Shown: positions 1 to 6,766, counted from the stretch's first letter. The stretch is DNA of 11,271 bases from Boseongicola sp. SB0675_bin_26 (GCA_009843725.1 VYCX01000570.1:1-11271), one strand, 5' to 3'. Program-made: numbers and translations. Notes: generated by a model not told the origin, from the sequence alone.

Positions 1-1
1 C

Positions 2-805
2 TTAGACGACCACGAACAGGATCATCTGCGTGACGACGTCGGGCGGTGTCACGAGGGCTGCGAGAACAAGTATCCCGACCATCGCGTATTTCCTGACCTG
101 CGCGAGGCCGCGCGCCGACACAAGGCCAGCCTTGCCCATGAGGGTCAGGAGCACGGGAAGCTGAAAGCACAGGCCGAATGCCATGATGAACTTGAGAGTG
201 ATGTCGAGCGACTCGTTCACTTTCCCGAAGAACGTGACCCTCACGCCCTCCTGGGTTTCGGGAACGACCGCCGCGGAGTCGGGGAGGTTCTCGAGCGTGC
301 CGGAAAGGAGATTGGCGAAGATCGACGAAACATCCGCAAATCCGAGAAAGAAGTTCATCGCCAATGGCGTGACGACGTATTGCGCGAATATAGCGCCCAG
401 CAGGAACATGACCGGGGAGGCAATGAGAAACGGAAGGAAGGCCGACTTTTCGGTTCGGTACAGCCCCGGTGCCACGAATCGCCACATCTGGTGGCCAATG
501 ACCGGAAAGGCCAGCGCGAACCCGAAGACCATCGAGATCCGGAACAGCGTGAAGAGGTACTCCTGCGGGCTGGTGTATTGCATTGTGGGCGACGGGTCGC
601 CTAGTTCGCGCAGCGTCGCCTCGATCGGCGCGAGCAGGAACTGCAGGATTGGCTCCGACACCGCAAAGGCCGCCACTATGCCGACGACCAGGGCCAGGAC
701 CGATCGGACCAGACGTGTTCGAAGCTCCGCGAGATGCTCGAGAAGCGGCGCCGAACTTCTTTCGACCTCATCCTGGTCCTGGTCCTGGTCTTCGACTTCG
801 CTCAT
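2..805 (-). CDS. tatC: Sec-independent protein translocase TatC, frame ends early in TM6
   Basis: TatC is the multispanning membrane receptor of the twin-arginine translocase; with TatB it binds RR signal peptides of folded exported proteins. Visible family features are the cytoplasmic N-terminal motif HLAELRTRL at 24-32 (E27 and R29 match E. coli E15 and R17), F110 and E119 in RFVAPGLYRTEK (E. coli F94 and E103), and TPPD at 253-256. Hydrophobic helices lie at about 33-52, 84-107, 121-146, 203-224 and 239-252. The second periplasmic loop is longer than in E. coli by roughly 25 residues (about 155-198). The start ATG overlaps the tatB stop as ATGA, so translation is probably coupled. The N-terminus carries an acidic DQ repeat. 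The oddity is the end: an in-frame TAA falls 11 residues after TPPD, in the middle of the sixth helix, whereas E. coli TatC continues for about 45 residues. This is a truncation, a frameshift or a sequence error. Family identity is certain; whether the product works is not. Confidence 0.93.
   Translation of the reverse strand: MSEVEDQDQDQDEVERSSAPLLEHLAELRTRLVRSVLALVVGIVAAFAVSEPILQFLLAPIEATLRELGDPSPTMQYTSPQEYLFTLFRISMVFGFALAFPVIGHQMWRFVAPGLYRTEKSAFLPFLIASPVMFLLGAIFAQYVVTPLAMNFFLGFADVSSIFANLLSGTLENLPDSAAVVPETQEGVRVTFFGKVNESLDITLKFIMAFGLCFQLPVLLTLMGKAGLVSARGLAQVRKYAMVGILVLAALVTPPDVVTQMILFVVV
771..790 (-). repeat. Hexanucleotide tandem repeat encoding Asp-Gln units in TatC
   Basis: On the plus strand the unit TCCTGG occurs three times in tandem, plus two more bases. 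Read on the minus strand it encodes the alternating Asp-Gln run near residues 6-12 of TatC, in the disordered cytoplasmic N-terminus before the first conserved motif. The period is a multiple of three, so gain or loss of a unit would lengthen or shorten the protein without breaking the frame. Confidence 0.7.
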
Positions 806-1299
806 GCACGGTCTCCCGGCCTGGATTCGGACGATTCCGTTTTTGGTTCAGATTCCGCGGTTTCAGTTTCGACCTTTGGCTCGGCACCTTCACTTTCTTC
901 GGCCCGTGCCGCGGCACCCTTCTCTGCAGAGTATTCCCGGATCTTCCGGGCCGCCTCGGCACGGTCCTCGGAGAGCTTGGCCGTCTCGGGTCCGATGTCC
1001 TTGGCCTTCCTGGACGGTTTCGCAGGATCCCAGTCCTCGAACCTTTTGGCTGCCTGGTTGAGCGTGTCGAGTCCTGCCCTGGACGGCGACGTGACCCCCT
1101 TGAGGTTGTCGGCCACATCCTTCACGCCGGCTTCGTCCGCCGCATCCTCAATGGCACTCTGAAACTCGCGAGCCATTCGGCGCGCCTTGCCTACGAAGCG
1201 GCCAAGCGTTCGAAACAGGCCCACGAGGTCTCGCGGACCCAGAATGATCAGCGCGACTACGCCGACAACCAGAAGTTCACCCCAACTCAGTTCGAACAT
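802..1299 (-). CDS. tatB: Sec-independent protein translocase TatB
   Basis: TatB is a single-span membrane protein that pairs with TatC to form the signal-peptide receptor of the Tat pathway. The 165-residue product begins MFELSWGELLVVGVVALIILGP, the classical TatB start: a short periplasmic N-terminus, a transmembrane helix at about 6-21, and the G21-P22 hinge. An amphipathic helix follows at about 24-55 (LVGLFRTLGRFVGKARRMAREF). The rest is a charged, Ala/Glu-rich tail typical of TatB and poorly conserved. The start ATG lies 33 bases after the tatA stop, and the TGA stop overlaps the tatC ATG by four bases. Position between tatA and tatC, and the F-E-L-S-W start, distinguish it from TatA. 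Confidence 0.95.
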   Translation of the reverse strand: MFELSWGELLVVGVVALIILGPRDLVGLFRTLGRFVGKARRMAREFQSAIEDAADEAGVKDVADNLKGVTSPSRAGLDTLNQAAKRFEDWDPAKPSRKAKDIGPETAKLSEDRAEAARKIREYSAEKGAAARAEESEGAEPKVETETAESEPKTESSESRPGDRA

Positions 1300-1332
1300 G
1301 GTTCGGAGACCGCCCTAGATCCTGGATTCGTC

Positions 1333-1572
1333 CTAGGACTTTTCCGTGGCCTTGGACTTGTCTTCCTCGGGCGTCACGTCGCGCGCCACCGATGCCGCCT
1401 TGTCCTCGATCGCGTCCTCAACCTCTTCCTTGCCCTCGTCGACACCTTTCTTGAAGGCGGTGATTCCCCGGCCGACCTCGCCCATCAGTGACGTGATCTT
1501 GCCCCGTCCGAACAGGATCAGGACGACAATGGCGATAAGGAGGAGGCCTGGAAGGCCGATGTTGTTGAACAT
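1333..1572 (-). CDS. tatA: Sec-independent protein translocase TatA
   Basis: TatA is the small single-span protein that oligomerises at an activated TatBC complex and lets folded proteins cross the inner membrane. The 79-residue product shows the family plan: a short N-terminus, a transmembrane helix at about 7-20, the FGRGK hinge at 21-25, an amphipathic helix ([15 protein letters not shown], about 29-43) and an acidic tail. The usual proline after the hinge lysine is not present ([10 protein letters not shown]), as I recall for many alphaproteobacteria. I chose the ATG at 1572 over longer upstream openings because TatA proteins begin a few residues before the helix and because AGGGGAG lies about seven bases upstream as a ribosome binding site. 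It is the first gene of the tatABC operon, so the operon promoter should lie upstream in 1573-2038; I could not pick one convincingly. Confidence 0.95.
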   Translation of the reverse strand: MFNNIGLPGLLLIAIVVLILFGRGKITSLMGEVGRGITAFKKGVDEGKEEVEDAIEDKAASVARDVTPEEDKSKATEKS

Positions 1573-2038
1573 TGACTTACTCCCCTGTCTTTCGAGAGCT
1601 ATGTAGGTGAGGGAGTCGCCAAGTGGAAGCGGCAAATCAGGATTCCCGTTCGATTGCCAGATGCACGAGCCACCAACAGCTGTCCTTGCCCGACCGAAAA
1701 ACACGCGGGTGTGACGAGAAGAGAAATTGCATGGAGTTCGGGTGATGATGACTTATCTGCGTTTCTGCATTCCAATGTCGATCGGAACGGCCGAAGCTGA
1801 AAGGGATTGATGTCGTCGTTGCGAATGAGCGAGACGAACGGGCTGTGATCTCCGTGCGCGTCAGGCGTGACCCGCCCGGCAACGGAAACGAGAGTTCACT
1901 CGTTACCGCCACTCAACGAGTGCACCATCACTTGCTTGTGCGGCAGGACCATGCGACCTGACGGGCAGTCGAGGCCGATTGCACATTGGCGTGTTCGGAC
2001 TCCAAGACAAATGTCAATGGGGATGAAGGTTCTGCCGA
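1573..2038. other. Divergent intergenic region between tatA and the EEP gene
   Basis: This gap separates the divergent tatA and endonuclease/exonuclease/phosphatase genes, so it must carry both promoters. Short open frames here have no recognisable domain and I treat them as chance. No clear -35/-10 pair with correct spacing was found for either gene. The only clear structure is the dyad at 1887-1922. A 16-base stretch at 1611-1626 resembles the 5' part of a tRNA-Gln but cannot be folded into a tRNA. Confidence 0.6.
1887..1922. promoter_or_regulatory. Overlapping inverted repeats, possible operator or RNA switch
   Basis: AACGAG at 1887-1892 is inverted as CTCGTT at 1899-1904, and the same arm, extended to CACTCGTT at 1897-1904, pairs perfectly with AACGAGTG at 1915-1922. 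The central arm can therefore pair with either flank but not both. It lies about 120-150 bases before the EEP gene at 2039. It could be a repressor operator with repeated half-sites or mutually exclusive hairpins in the leader. Function is inferred only. Confidence 0.35.
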
Positions 2039-2887
2039 ATGATCAGGCTGGTGAGCTGGAACATCGACAAGCGTGTGAAGCCATGGCGTGATTTGAAGAA
2101 GATGGCGCACCGGAAGGAAGTCGATGTTGCCTTGTTGCAGGAAGCGGGAAGCCCGCCCGGCGACCTGGCCCACATGATTCAGGTCGAGGATGACGTATTC
2201 TGGAGCCGGCATCTCCATGACCGCTGGCCACTCGTCGCCGGACTGTCCGACCGCGTCAAGGTCGAGGGCTTTCGCCAGGTTCCACCCACTAGCGAATTGG
2301 GAGAAGGCGAAATCGGGGTGAGTGGCATCGGGACCATGGCCGTCGCGAAGACAACGCCGCTAAGCCGGCCGGAAGAAGAATTTCTCGCAGTGTCCATGTA
2401 CGCACGTTGGATGAAGCCTCACCCATCGACCCGCAGTGTGTGGAAAGGCGCTTCCGACGTTTCGGCCCACCGGATCCTCTCGGATCTTTCAGCCTTTGTC
2501 GGTCACTCCGATCCGGAAAAGCACCGCATACTCGCTGCCGGCGACCTTAACATGTTCTACGGCGCGACGTGCGGACCGCTGTCACTGCCCGAGCGCGAGC
2601 GAACCGTGTGGAGCCGCTTCAAGGCGCTCGGCCTGGAGTTTCTCGGACCACAGGCACCGGACGGTCGCCCAGCCGCTGTGAGGCAACCCGACGTGGACGC
2701 GAACACGCGAAACGTGCCGACCTGCCGCACGCGCCAACAGTCTCCGGCGGAGGCGAACCGCCAGCTCGACTACGTGTTCGCGTCGCGCGGTTTCCACGAA
2801 TTGGTCACGACACGGGCCCTCAATGGCATCGACGAGTGGGGATCAAGCGACCATTGCCGCATCTTGATCGAGGTTGACACCGGATGA
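2039..2887 (+). CDS. Endonuclease/exonuclease/phosphatase (EEP) superfamily protein
   Basis: The 282-residue product carries the scattered motifs of the EEP fold, a metal-dependent phosphodiesterase fold shared by exonuclease III, DNase I and various phosphatases. They are VSWNI at 5-9 (N8, metal site), LLQEAG at 32-37 (E35, catalytic metal ligand), AGDLNM at 167-172 (D169 and N171), LDYVFAS at 243-249 and SSDHC at 269-273 (D271-H272, the terminal catalytic pair). All key residues are present, so it should be active. The substrate cannot be told from sequence; DNA, RNA or a phosphoester are all open. There is no signal peptide or membrane segment, so a cytoplasmic enzyme is likely. AAGG about nine bases before the ATG can serve as ribosome binding site. 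It is a single gene, divergent from tatA and convergent with the ABC ATPase; 231 bases with no clear gene follow it. Confidence 0.85.
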   Translation: MIRLVSWNIDKRVKPWRDLKKMAHRKEVDVALLQEAGSPPGDLAHMIQVEDDVFWSRHLHDRWPLVAGLSDRVKVEGFRQVPPTSELGEGEIGVSGIGTMAVAKTTPLSRPEEEFLAVSMYARWMKPHPSTRSVWKGASDVSAHRILSDLSAFVGHSDPEKHRILAAGDLNMFYGATCGPLSLPERERTVWSRFKALGLEFLGPQAPDGRPAAVRQPDVDANTRNVPTCRTRQQSPAEANRQLDYVFASRGFHELVTTRALNGIDEWGSSDHCRILIEVDTG

Positions 2888-3119
2888 ACCGACCGGGCGC
2901 CGCCCGAGGCCAGTCACCTGGCAATGCGACTTCATTCAAGAGAGCGCTTCATCGACCTGTGACGGCGGCTTGGCGGACCAATGCTGGCGCCGGGCACGGC
3001 GGGGCAGTGCCACATTCGAAGCGGTGACCCGTCGGTCGCAATCGACACGGCGCGCACGATGGCGGGACGGCGTCACCCGCGATCGGGCCCGAGTTTTCGC
3101 AGGCTGATCCAGGCAACGG

Positions 3120-4208
3120 TCACGACACTTCCTTCGGAAATACAAAGCAGCGTCTCCGCCGCATCATGAGCCAGAGCTGCGTGCCCGGCTTTGGCAGAAA
3201 GACCGACGGCACCGTCGCGTTCAGCATCGAACCGTCGTGCTCCATCCGGAACTCGACGAGACTCTCGTTGCCCATGTATCTCGCGCGGACGACGCTGCCC
3301 TTGGCCGCGACACCGTCCTCCCGGGTCGGATTCGGTCCCTTGCCGCCTCGGTCAAAGTCTATCCTCAGGTGCTGCGGACGTATGACGATCTCGACTTCCG
3401 TTCCGTCCGGAACCCCGGGAATCAGGAACTCGCCGAACGGCGTATCCGTCAATGCGCCCCGGACTGTCCCGCAGATCACGTTGACATCGCTGAAGAAGGC
3501 TGCCGCATCACGATCAACGGGTGCGTTGTAGATGTTGTAAGGCGCCCCGCTCTGCACGATGCACCCGTTCCGCATCAGCGCGATCTCGTCGGCCATCCGC
3601 ATCGCTTCCTCGGGGTCATGAGTGACCAGCACGACGGCCGTAACCTCGTCTTTCAGGATATCGAGCGTCTCGTCCCGGATCCCGTCCCGCAGCCGGTCAT
3701 CCAGCCCCGAGAACGGCTCGTCCATCAACATGATCCGGGGCCGCGCCGCCAAGGCCCGTGCCAGCGCCACGCGCTGCTGCTCGCCGCCTGACAACTGATC
3801 AGGATATGCTTCTCCAAAGCCCGAAAGCCGTACCCGTTCCAGCATGCCCGCCACGCGGCGCCCTTTTTCCTGAGCCGTTCCTTTCAGGCCAAAGGCAATG
3901 TTTTCAGCCACCGTCATGTGCGGGAAAAGCGCAAAGTCCTGGAACATCAGGCCGATGCGCCGACTTTCTGGCGGGACATGCCGGACCTTGTCTGACAACA
4001 CCTCCCCGTCTGCAAGAACCCGACCGGCATCGGGGCGGTCAACCCCGGCAATCAGCCGCAGCGTAGTGGACTTCCCGCAGCCCGAAGGCCCAAGCAGGCA
4101 TGTGACCTGTCCGGGGCGCACTCTGAGGGACACGTCGGACACGACGGTCCGGCCGCCGAGACGGCGGGTCAATCCCTCGATCGTCAAGCCATCCAAACTG
4201 TTTTCCAC
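3120..4208 (-). CDS. ABC transporter ATP-binding protein, FbpC/PotA type
   Basis: This is the nucleotide-binding subunit of an importer, energising uptake of a small solute. Within 362 residues are Walker A GPSGCGKST (40-48), Q-loop Q90 in LMFQDFALFPHMTV, signature LSGGEQQ (139-145), Walker B IMLMDEP (159-165, E164), D-loop SGLDD and H-loop H197. The part after about 240 is a TOBE-like regulatory/substrate domain. HVPPESRRIGLMFQ is the style of iron(III)-importer FbpC proteins, but spermidine, sulfate or sugar importers share this plan, so substrate is not assigned. I chose the GTG at 4208 because the ATPase domain begins right after it and no ATG lies closer; the frame is open further upstream but reads through an inverted repeat. 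There is no permease or binding-protein gene within the window, so it is an orphan ATPase here. It lies downstream of the SDR gene on the same strand. Confidence 0.9.
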   Translation of the reverse strand: MENSLDGLTIEGLTRRLGGRTVVSDVSLRVRPGQVTCLLGPSGCGKSTTLRLIAGVDRPDAGRVLADGEVLSDKVRHVPPESRRIGLMFQDFALFPHMTVAENIAFGLKGTAQEKGRRVAGMLERVRLSGFGEAYPDQLSGGEQQRVALARALAARPRIMLMDEPFSGLDDRLRDGIRDETLDILKDEVTAVVLVTHDPEEAMRMADEIALMRNGCIVQSGAPYNIYNAPVDRDAAAFFSDVNVICGTVRGALTDTPFGEFLIPGVPDGTEVEIVIRPQHLRIDFDRGGKGPNPTREDGVAAKGSVVRARYMGNESLVEFRMEHDGSMLNATVPSVFLPKPGTQLWLMMRRRRCFVFPKEVS

Positions 4209-4217
4209 GGCAACCCA

Positions 4218-4252
4218 GCCCCAATTCCGAGCAAAGCCCTCGGAATTGGGGC
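4218..4252 (-). promoter_or_regulatory. Perfect 14-bp inverted repeat before the ABC ATPase gene
   Basis: GCCCCAATTCCGAG at 4218-4231 is perfectly complementary to CTCGGAATTGGGGC at 4239-4252, leaving a 7-base loop. In minus-strand RNA the hairpin begins about 48 bases after the SDR stop and ends 9 bases before the GTG of the ABC ATPase. Any Shine-Dalgarno GGGG is inside the 3' arm, so the structure could hide the ribosome binding site. No T-run follows on either strand, so it is not a classical intrinsic terminator. It could also be a dispersed palindromic repeat or a processing site. Confidence 0.75.
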
Positions 4253-4300
4253 GGGATAGCAATGCGCTGCCGCGTCGACAAGCCTTCGTTGCGCTGACGA

Positions 4301-5080
4301 TCACACGGTCAGGTTTGTTGCACCTCCGTCGAGCAGGATGTTCTGGCCGACGATGAAGCCCGCATGCTGCGAGCAAAGAAAGGCGCATGCGGCCCCGAAC
4401 TCCTGTGGCGTGCCGTAGCGCCGGACCGGAATCGTCGCCTCTCGACGAGCCCGTGCCTCTTCCAGGGTTATGCCTTCAGTCTTGGCCACGCCCCCGTCCA
4501 GGGAATCCGCACGATCTGTCGCGTGTATGCCCGGCAGGAGGTTGTTGATGGTAACGCCGGCGGAAGCCACCTGGCGAGAGGTGCCCGCCACGTAGCCCGT
4601 AAGGCCGGTGCGCGCAGCATTCGACAAGCCCAGCACCGCAATCGGTGCACGCACGGACTGCGAGGTGACGTTCACGACCCGACCCCAGCCCCGTTCCATC
4701 ATGTCCGGCACCAGCGCCTTTATCAAAGCGATCGGCGTGAGCATGTTGGCGTCGAGGGCGGCGATGAAGTCGTCCCGTTCCCAGTCTTGCCACGTGCCCG
4801 GTGGCGGTCCGCCCGCGTTGTTGACCAGGATGTCGATCTGCCCGCAAGCGGCGAGCACTTTCTCCCGCCCGTCTTGGGACGTGATGTCGGCGGCAACGGC
4901 CGTCACCTCAACGCCGTGCGCCCTGCGCACTTCTTCCGCGGAGACCTCAAGCGCCTCCGCACCGCGCGCGTTCATCACGAGGTCCACGCCAGCCTCGGCC
5001 AACGCCACGGCGCAGCCCCGCCCCAAGCCTTTCGACGAGGCGCAGACCAGCGCACGCTTTCCCTCAATTCCAAGATCCAT
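4301..5080 (-). CDS. SDR-family oxidoreductase lacking the usual YxxxK
   Basis: This is a 259-residue short-chain dehydrogenase/reductase of the FabG-like size class, with a Rossmann fold that binds NAD(P)(H). The cofactor loop is ASSKGLGRG at 14-22, the NNAG motif is at 87-90, strand-loop VNVTSQS at 136-142 carries the expected serine, and the C-terminus has the typical GQNILLDGG at 245-253. The catalytic Tyr-xxx-Lys is missing: where YxASK is expected, the protein reads LGLSNAAR at 150-157, so Tyr is Leu150 and Lys is Asn154. A divergent SDR group with an LSN..R signature exists to my recollection, so this may be a lineage trait, not damage. The substrate is unknown. GGAGG lies six bases before the ATG at 5080. 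It is divergent from the small gene at 5171 and upstream of the ABC ATPase. Confidence 0.88.
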   Translation of the reverse strand: MDLGIEGKRALVCASSKGLGRGCAVALAEAGVDLVMNARGAEALEVSAEEVRRAHGVEVTAVAADITSQDGREKVLAACGQIDILVNNAGGPPPGTWQDWERDDFIAALDANMLTPIALIKALVPDMMERGWGRVVNVTSQSVRAPIAVLGLSNAARTGLTGYVAGTSRQVASAGVTINNLLPGIHATDRADSLDGGVAKTEGITLEEARARREATIPVRRYGTPQEFGAACAFLCSQHAGFIVGQNILLDGGATNLTV

Positions 5081-5170
5081 GGCAATCCTCCGCTGTTTTC
5101 CCGCGCCTACCATCCTGTCCCTCGCGACGAAAGAGTGGAGAGACCATCCAATCCATGATAGCAGGCGACA

Positions 5171-5455
5171 ATGTCCGTTGAAGCTGAAGCAGCCGAGGCT
5201 CTCCGCCTGATCTCCGAGGCCGGTTTCAAGACCGGTCCTGATTGGGACGAGGCCCACCAGATTGTTCAGGCTCATGAAGGAGAAGCGATCTTCGACGCGA
5301 TCCATGCGCTTCTGCACCGCATCGAGGGAGATCGCTTCAACGCAGGCTACTGGGACCGGCGGGCAGGAACGGATCTGGGTGGAGACGGATTCGCTGTCGA
5401 GGCGGATCGCTTGCGCGCGATCCTAAGTGCCGGTTCTCAAAGCGTTTCATGCTAG
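5171..5455 (+). CDS. Small conserved-looking hypothetical protein, 94 aa
   Basis: The product is soluble, acidic and mostly helical in character, without signal peptide, membrane segment or cysteine pair. Its central part, roughly residues 28-66, is rich in His, Trp and aromatic positions (HQIVQAHEGEAIF, HALLHRIEGDRFNAGYW). I recall a similar block from short alphaproteobacterial proteins of unknown function, but I cannot name a family. The first six codons are followed by a good coding pattern and the gene stands alone in its interval, divergent from the SDR with 90 bases between. The ribosome binding site is weak (AGGCGA just before the ATG). Function is not assigned. Confidence 0.72.
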   Translation: MSVEAEAAEALRLISEAGFKTGPDWDEAHQIVQAHEGEAIFDAIHALLHRIEGDRFNAGYWDRRAGTDLGGDGFAVEADRLRAILSAGSQSVSC

Positions 5456-5538
5456 GAATCCGGGATACACTCATAGGGTGGGAATTTCCTTCTTCCGCTG
5501 GTGAATCTCCAATGGATGGTTGCCTTCATGCTTGACAC

Positions 5539-5966
5539 TCAGCCGCCGGCTTCCGTGAGCGTCTGGGAACCCGACGCAGATTCGTTGACTTCCTTGGCGA
5601 AGCGCAAGGGCCTCCAATGGTCCCAGTCACAAATGCCGGGACCCGCCGCGAGAAGTCGCTGAATCGAAGCCGGATGCGAGTGCCCCGCCGCGGCCAGATG
5701 CAGTTCAGTTCTCCCGCGAAGATTCTTGGCGTTCGGGCTTCGCGCCCATAGAACTCGCACAAGGGCCCGTTGCATTCAAGCGACGAGGTGAACGCGAAAG
5801 TTCTACGGGCGCAGGAATCTGAAATGGACATTGTCCCACTCGGCGATGCCGCCGACAGGGCTGTGCGACTTCGACCGTCTTTGCATCGATCATGGTTTCT
5901 GCACCAATGGCGGAGATGCAACTGGCACTTGCCACGATCAAGAGCTGGCGTTCAGATGCCCTCCAC
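5539..5966 (-). pseudogene. Degenerate secreted ankyrin-repeat protein
   Basis: Remains of a small exported ankyrin-repeat protein are spread over more than one frame. In the frame 5539-5775 are a helix pair RALVRVLWARSPNAKN, then GRTELHLAAAGHS and IQRLLAAG, then WRPLRFAKEVNES, which follow the ankyrin pattern of N-A-x-x-x-x-G-x-T-P-L-H-x-A-A...LL-x-x-G-A-D. Consensus residues are damaged (P to E in TPLH, AD lost). Upstream, in another frame at about 5870-5966, a hydrophobic LLIVASASCISAIGA followed by TVEVAQPC resembles a signal peptide and the start of such proteins. Stops and frame changes lie between these parts (for example TGA at 5776-5778). It overlaps the end of the nucleotidyltransferase remnant. 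The 5' limit is approximate. Confidence 0.6.
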
Positions 5967-6766
5967 ACCGCTGAAGTCCGGCGACGCATCCGGAAAGTCT
6001 GGAAAGCATCCGCCTTCATCCGCCACAGGTCGAAGGCTCGCCATGTCCTTCACGTCGGCTGTGGGAACGCCGTCGGCGTTCACGGGAAGGCCGCCAAGCA
6101 TTGCGTCCGGCAGGTGGGTCAGGAACGCTTCCGCTTCATCAAGCTCTGCGAGGGTCGATGCCTTCACTGTCGAGGCGTCCCAATTTCCCGACTGTCCGTA
6201 CGTGCCCGTGATTGCAGCCAGCGAAACAGAAACCGCGCAGTGCCGGGCCATGTCCAGAAGTGCCATCGGCGACTTGACCTCGATCTTGACCGCCGCCGCA
6301 AGAAACAACAGCCCCAACGGGCAAAAGTCCCGCCTGATCAATGCCGGGTCAACAATGTCACGAGGCTTGCCACGGAAGGAGGACGCAATGACCTTGTTCG
6401 CCGCCAGGTCGGACCTGTGCAGCCGGAGGCCCCAGAGCAAGTCAGGGACCAACGGGAAGAACCGCATCCGGGTGGTCTCGGACATCCACTGGATGACTGT
6501 CTCCCGACGGCTCTCGTCCCTGACCCGGGCCTCGACGCAACCCCGGACATCAAGATCGACGATACATCCAGTCCGTCCTTCTCCAGCGCCTGTATGTCCC
6601 TGGAACAGAAGTCGTTGATCGCGTCGTCGTTGTCGTGCAAGACATCCAGGTCATCTGAAAGGCGCTCCGTATGCTCATTGAGCGCGGCGCCGCCGGCAAA
6701 GTAGCTGGCTTCGGACCTGCTCCCCGCCATGAGTTGCGCCGCACGCGACTGGAGCTCAGTCAGCAT
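5952..6766 (-). pseudogene. AbiEii/AbiGii-type nucleotidyltransferase, frameshifted
   Basis: Two overlapping frames together give a full-length protein of about 271 residues. The first frame (from the ATG at 6766) has the nucleotidyltransferase core FAGGAALN at 23-30 and SDDLDVLHD at 37-45, with the metal-binding D39 and D41. The second frame, open to 5952, continues with CVEARV, WMSETTRMRFFPL, the conserved helix DLAANKVIASSFRGKPRDIVD and CPLGLLFLAA, all recognisable from AbiEii-like proteins. Joining the frames needs one extra base, and the best place is the four-G run on the minus strand (plus 6541-6544): five Gs would read SGGCVEARV. AbiEii enzymes act as toxins in abortive-infection and toxin/antitoxin systems by transferring nucleotides; relatives outside these have unclear roles. 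Apart from the one shift the gene looks intact, so disruption is recent or a sequencing artefact. Its start overlaps the upstream ORF. Confidence 0.75.

Noticed and set aside
183..1491. Several long plus-strand open frames opposite tatC, tatB and tatA.
   Set aside because: They are antisense shadows of well-identified tat genes, Arg/Ser-rich and without domain pattern.
1611..1680. Segment GGGAGTCGCCAAGTGG resembles the acceptor/D-arm of tRNA-Gln, followed by a GTTCGA similar to a T-loop.
   Set aside because: The remaining arms do not pair, there is no anticodon stem, and the 3' part does not match the acceptor stem. At most a chance match or very decayed fragment.
1637..2231. Small ORFs on both strands in the tatA/EEP intergenic region.
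   Set aside because: No ribosome binding sites with good spacing, no domain pattern, and mutual overlap; treated as chance frames.
2888..3119. Small GC hairpins and short frames between the convergent EEP and ABC genes.
   Set aside because: Stems are only about five pairs without a T-run, and the frames are Arg-rich chance frames; not enough to call a terminator or gene.
4209..4388. Longer N-terminus for the ABC ATPase.
   Set aside because: The extension would encode the palindrome and overlap the end of the SDR gene; homology begins after the GTG at 4208.
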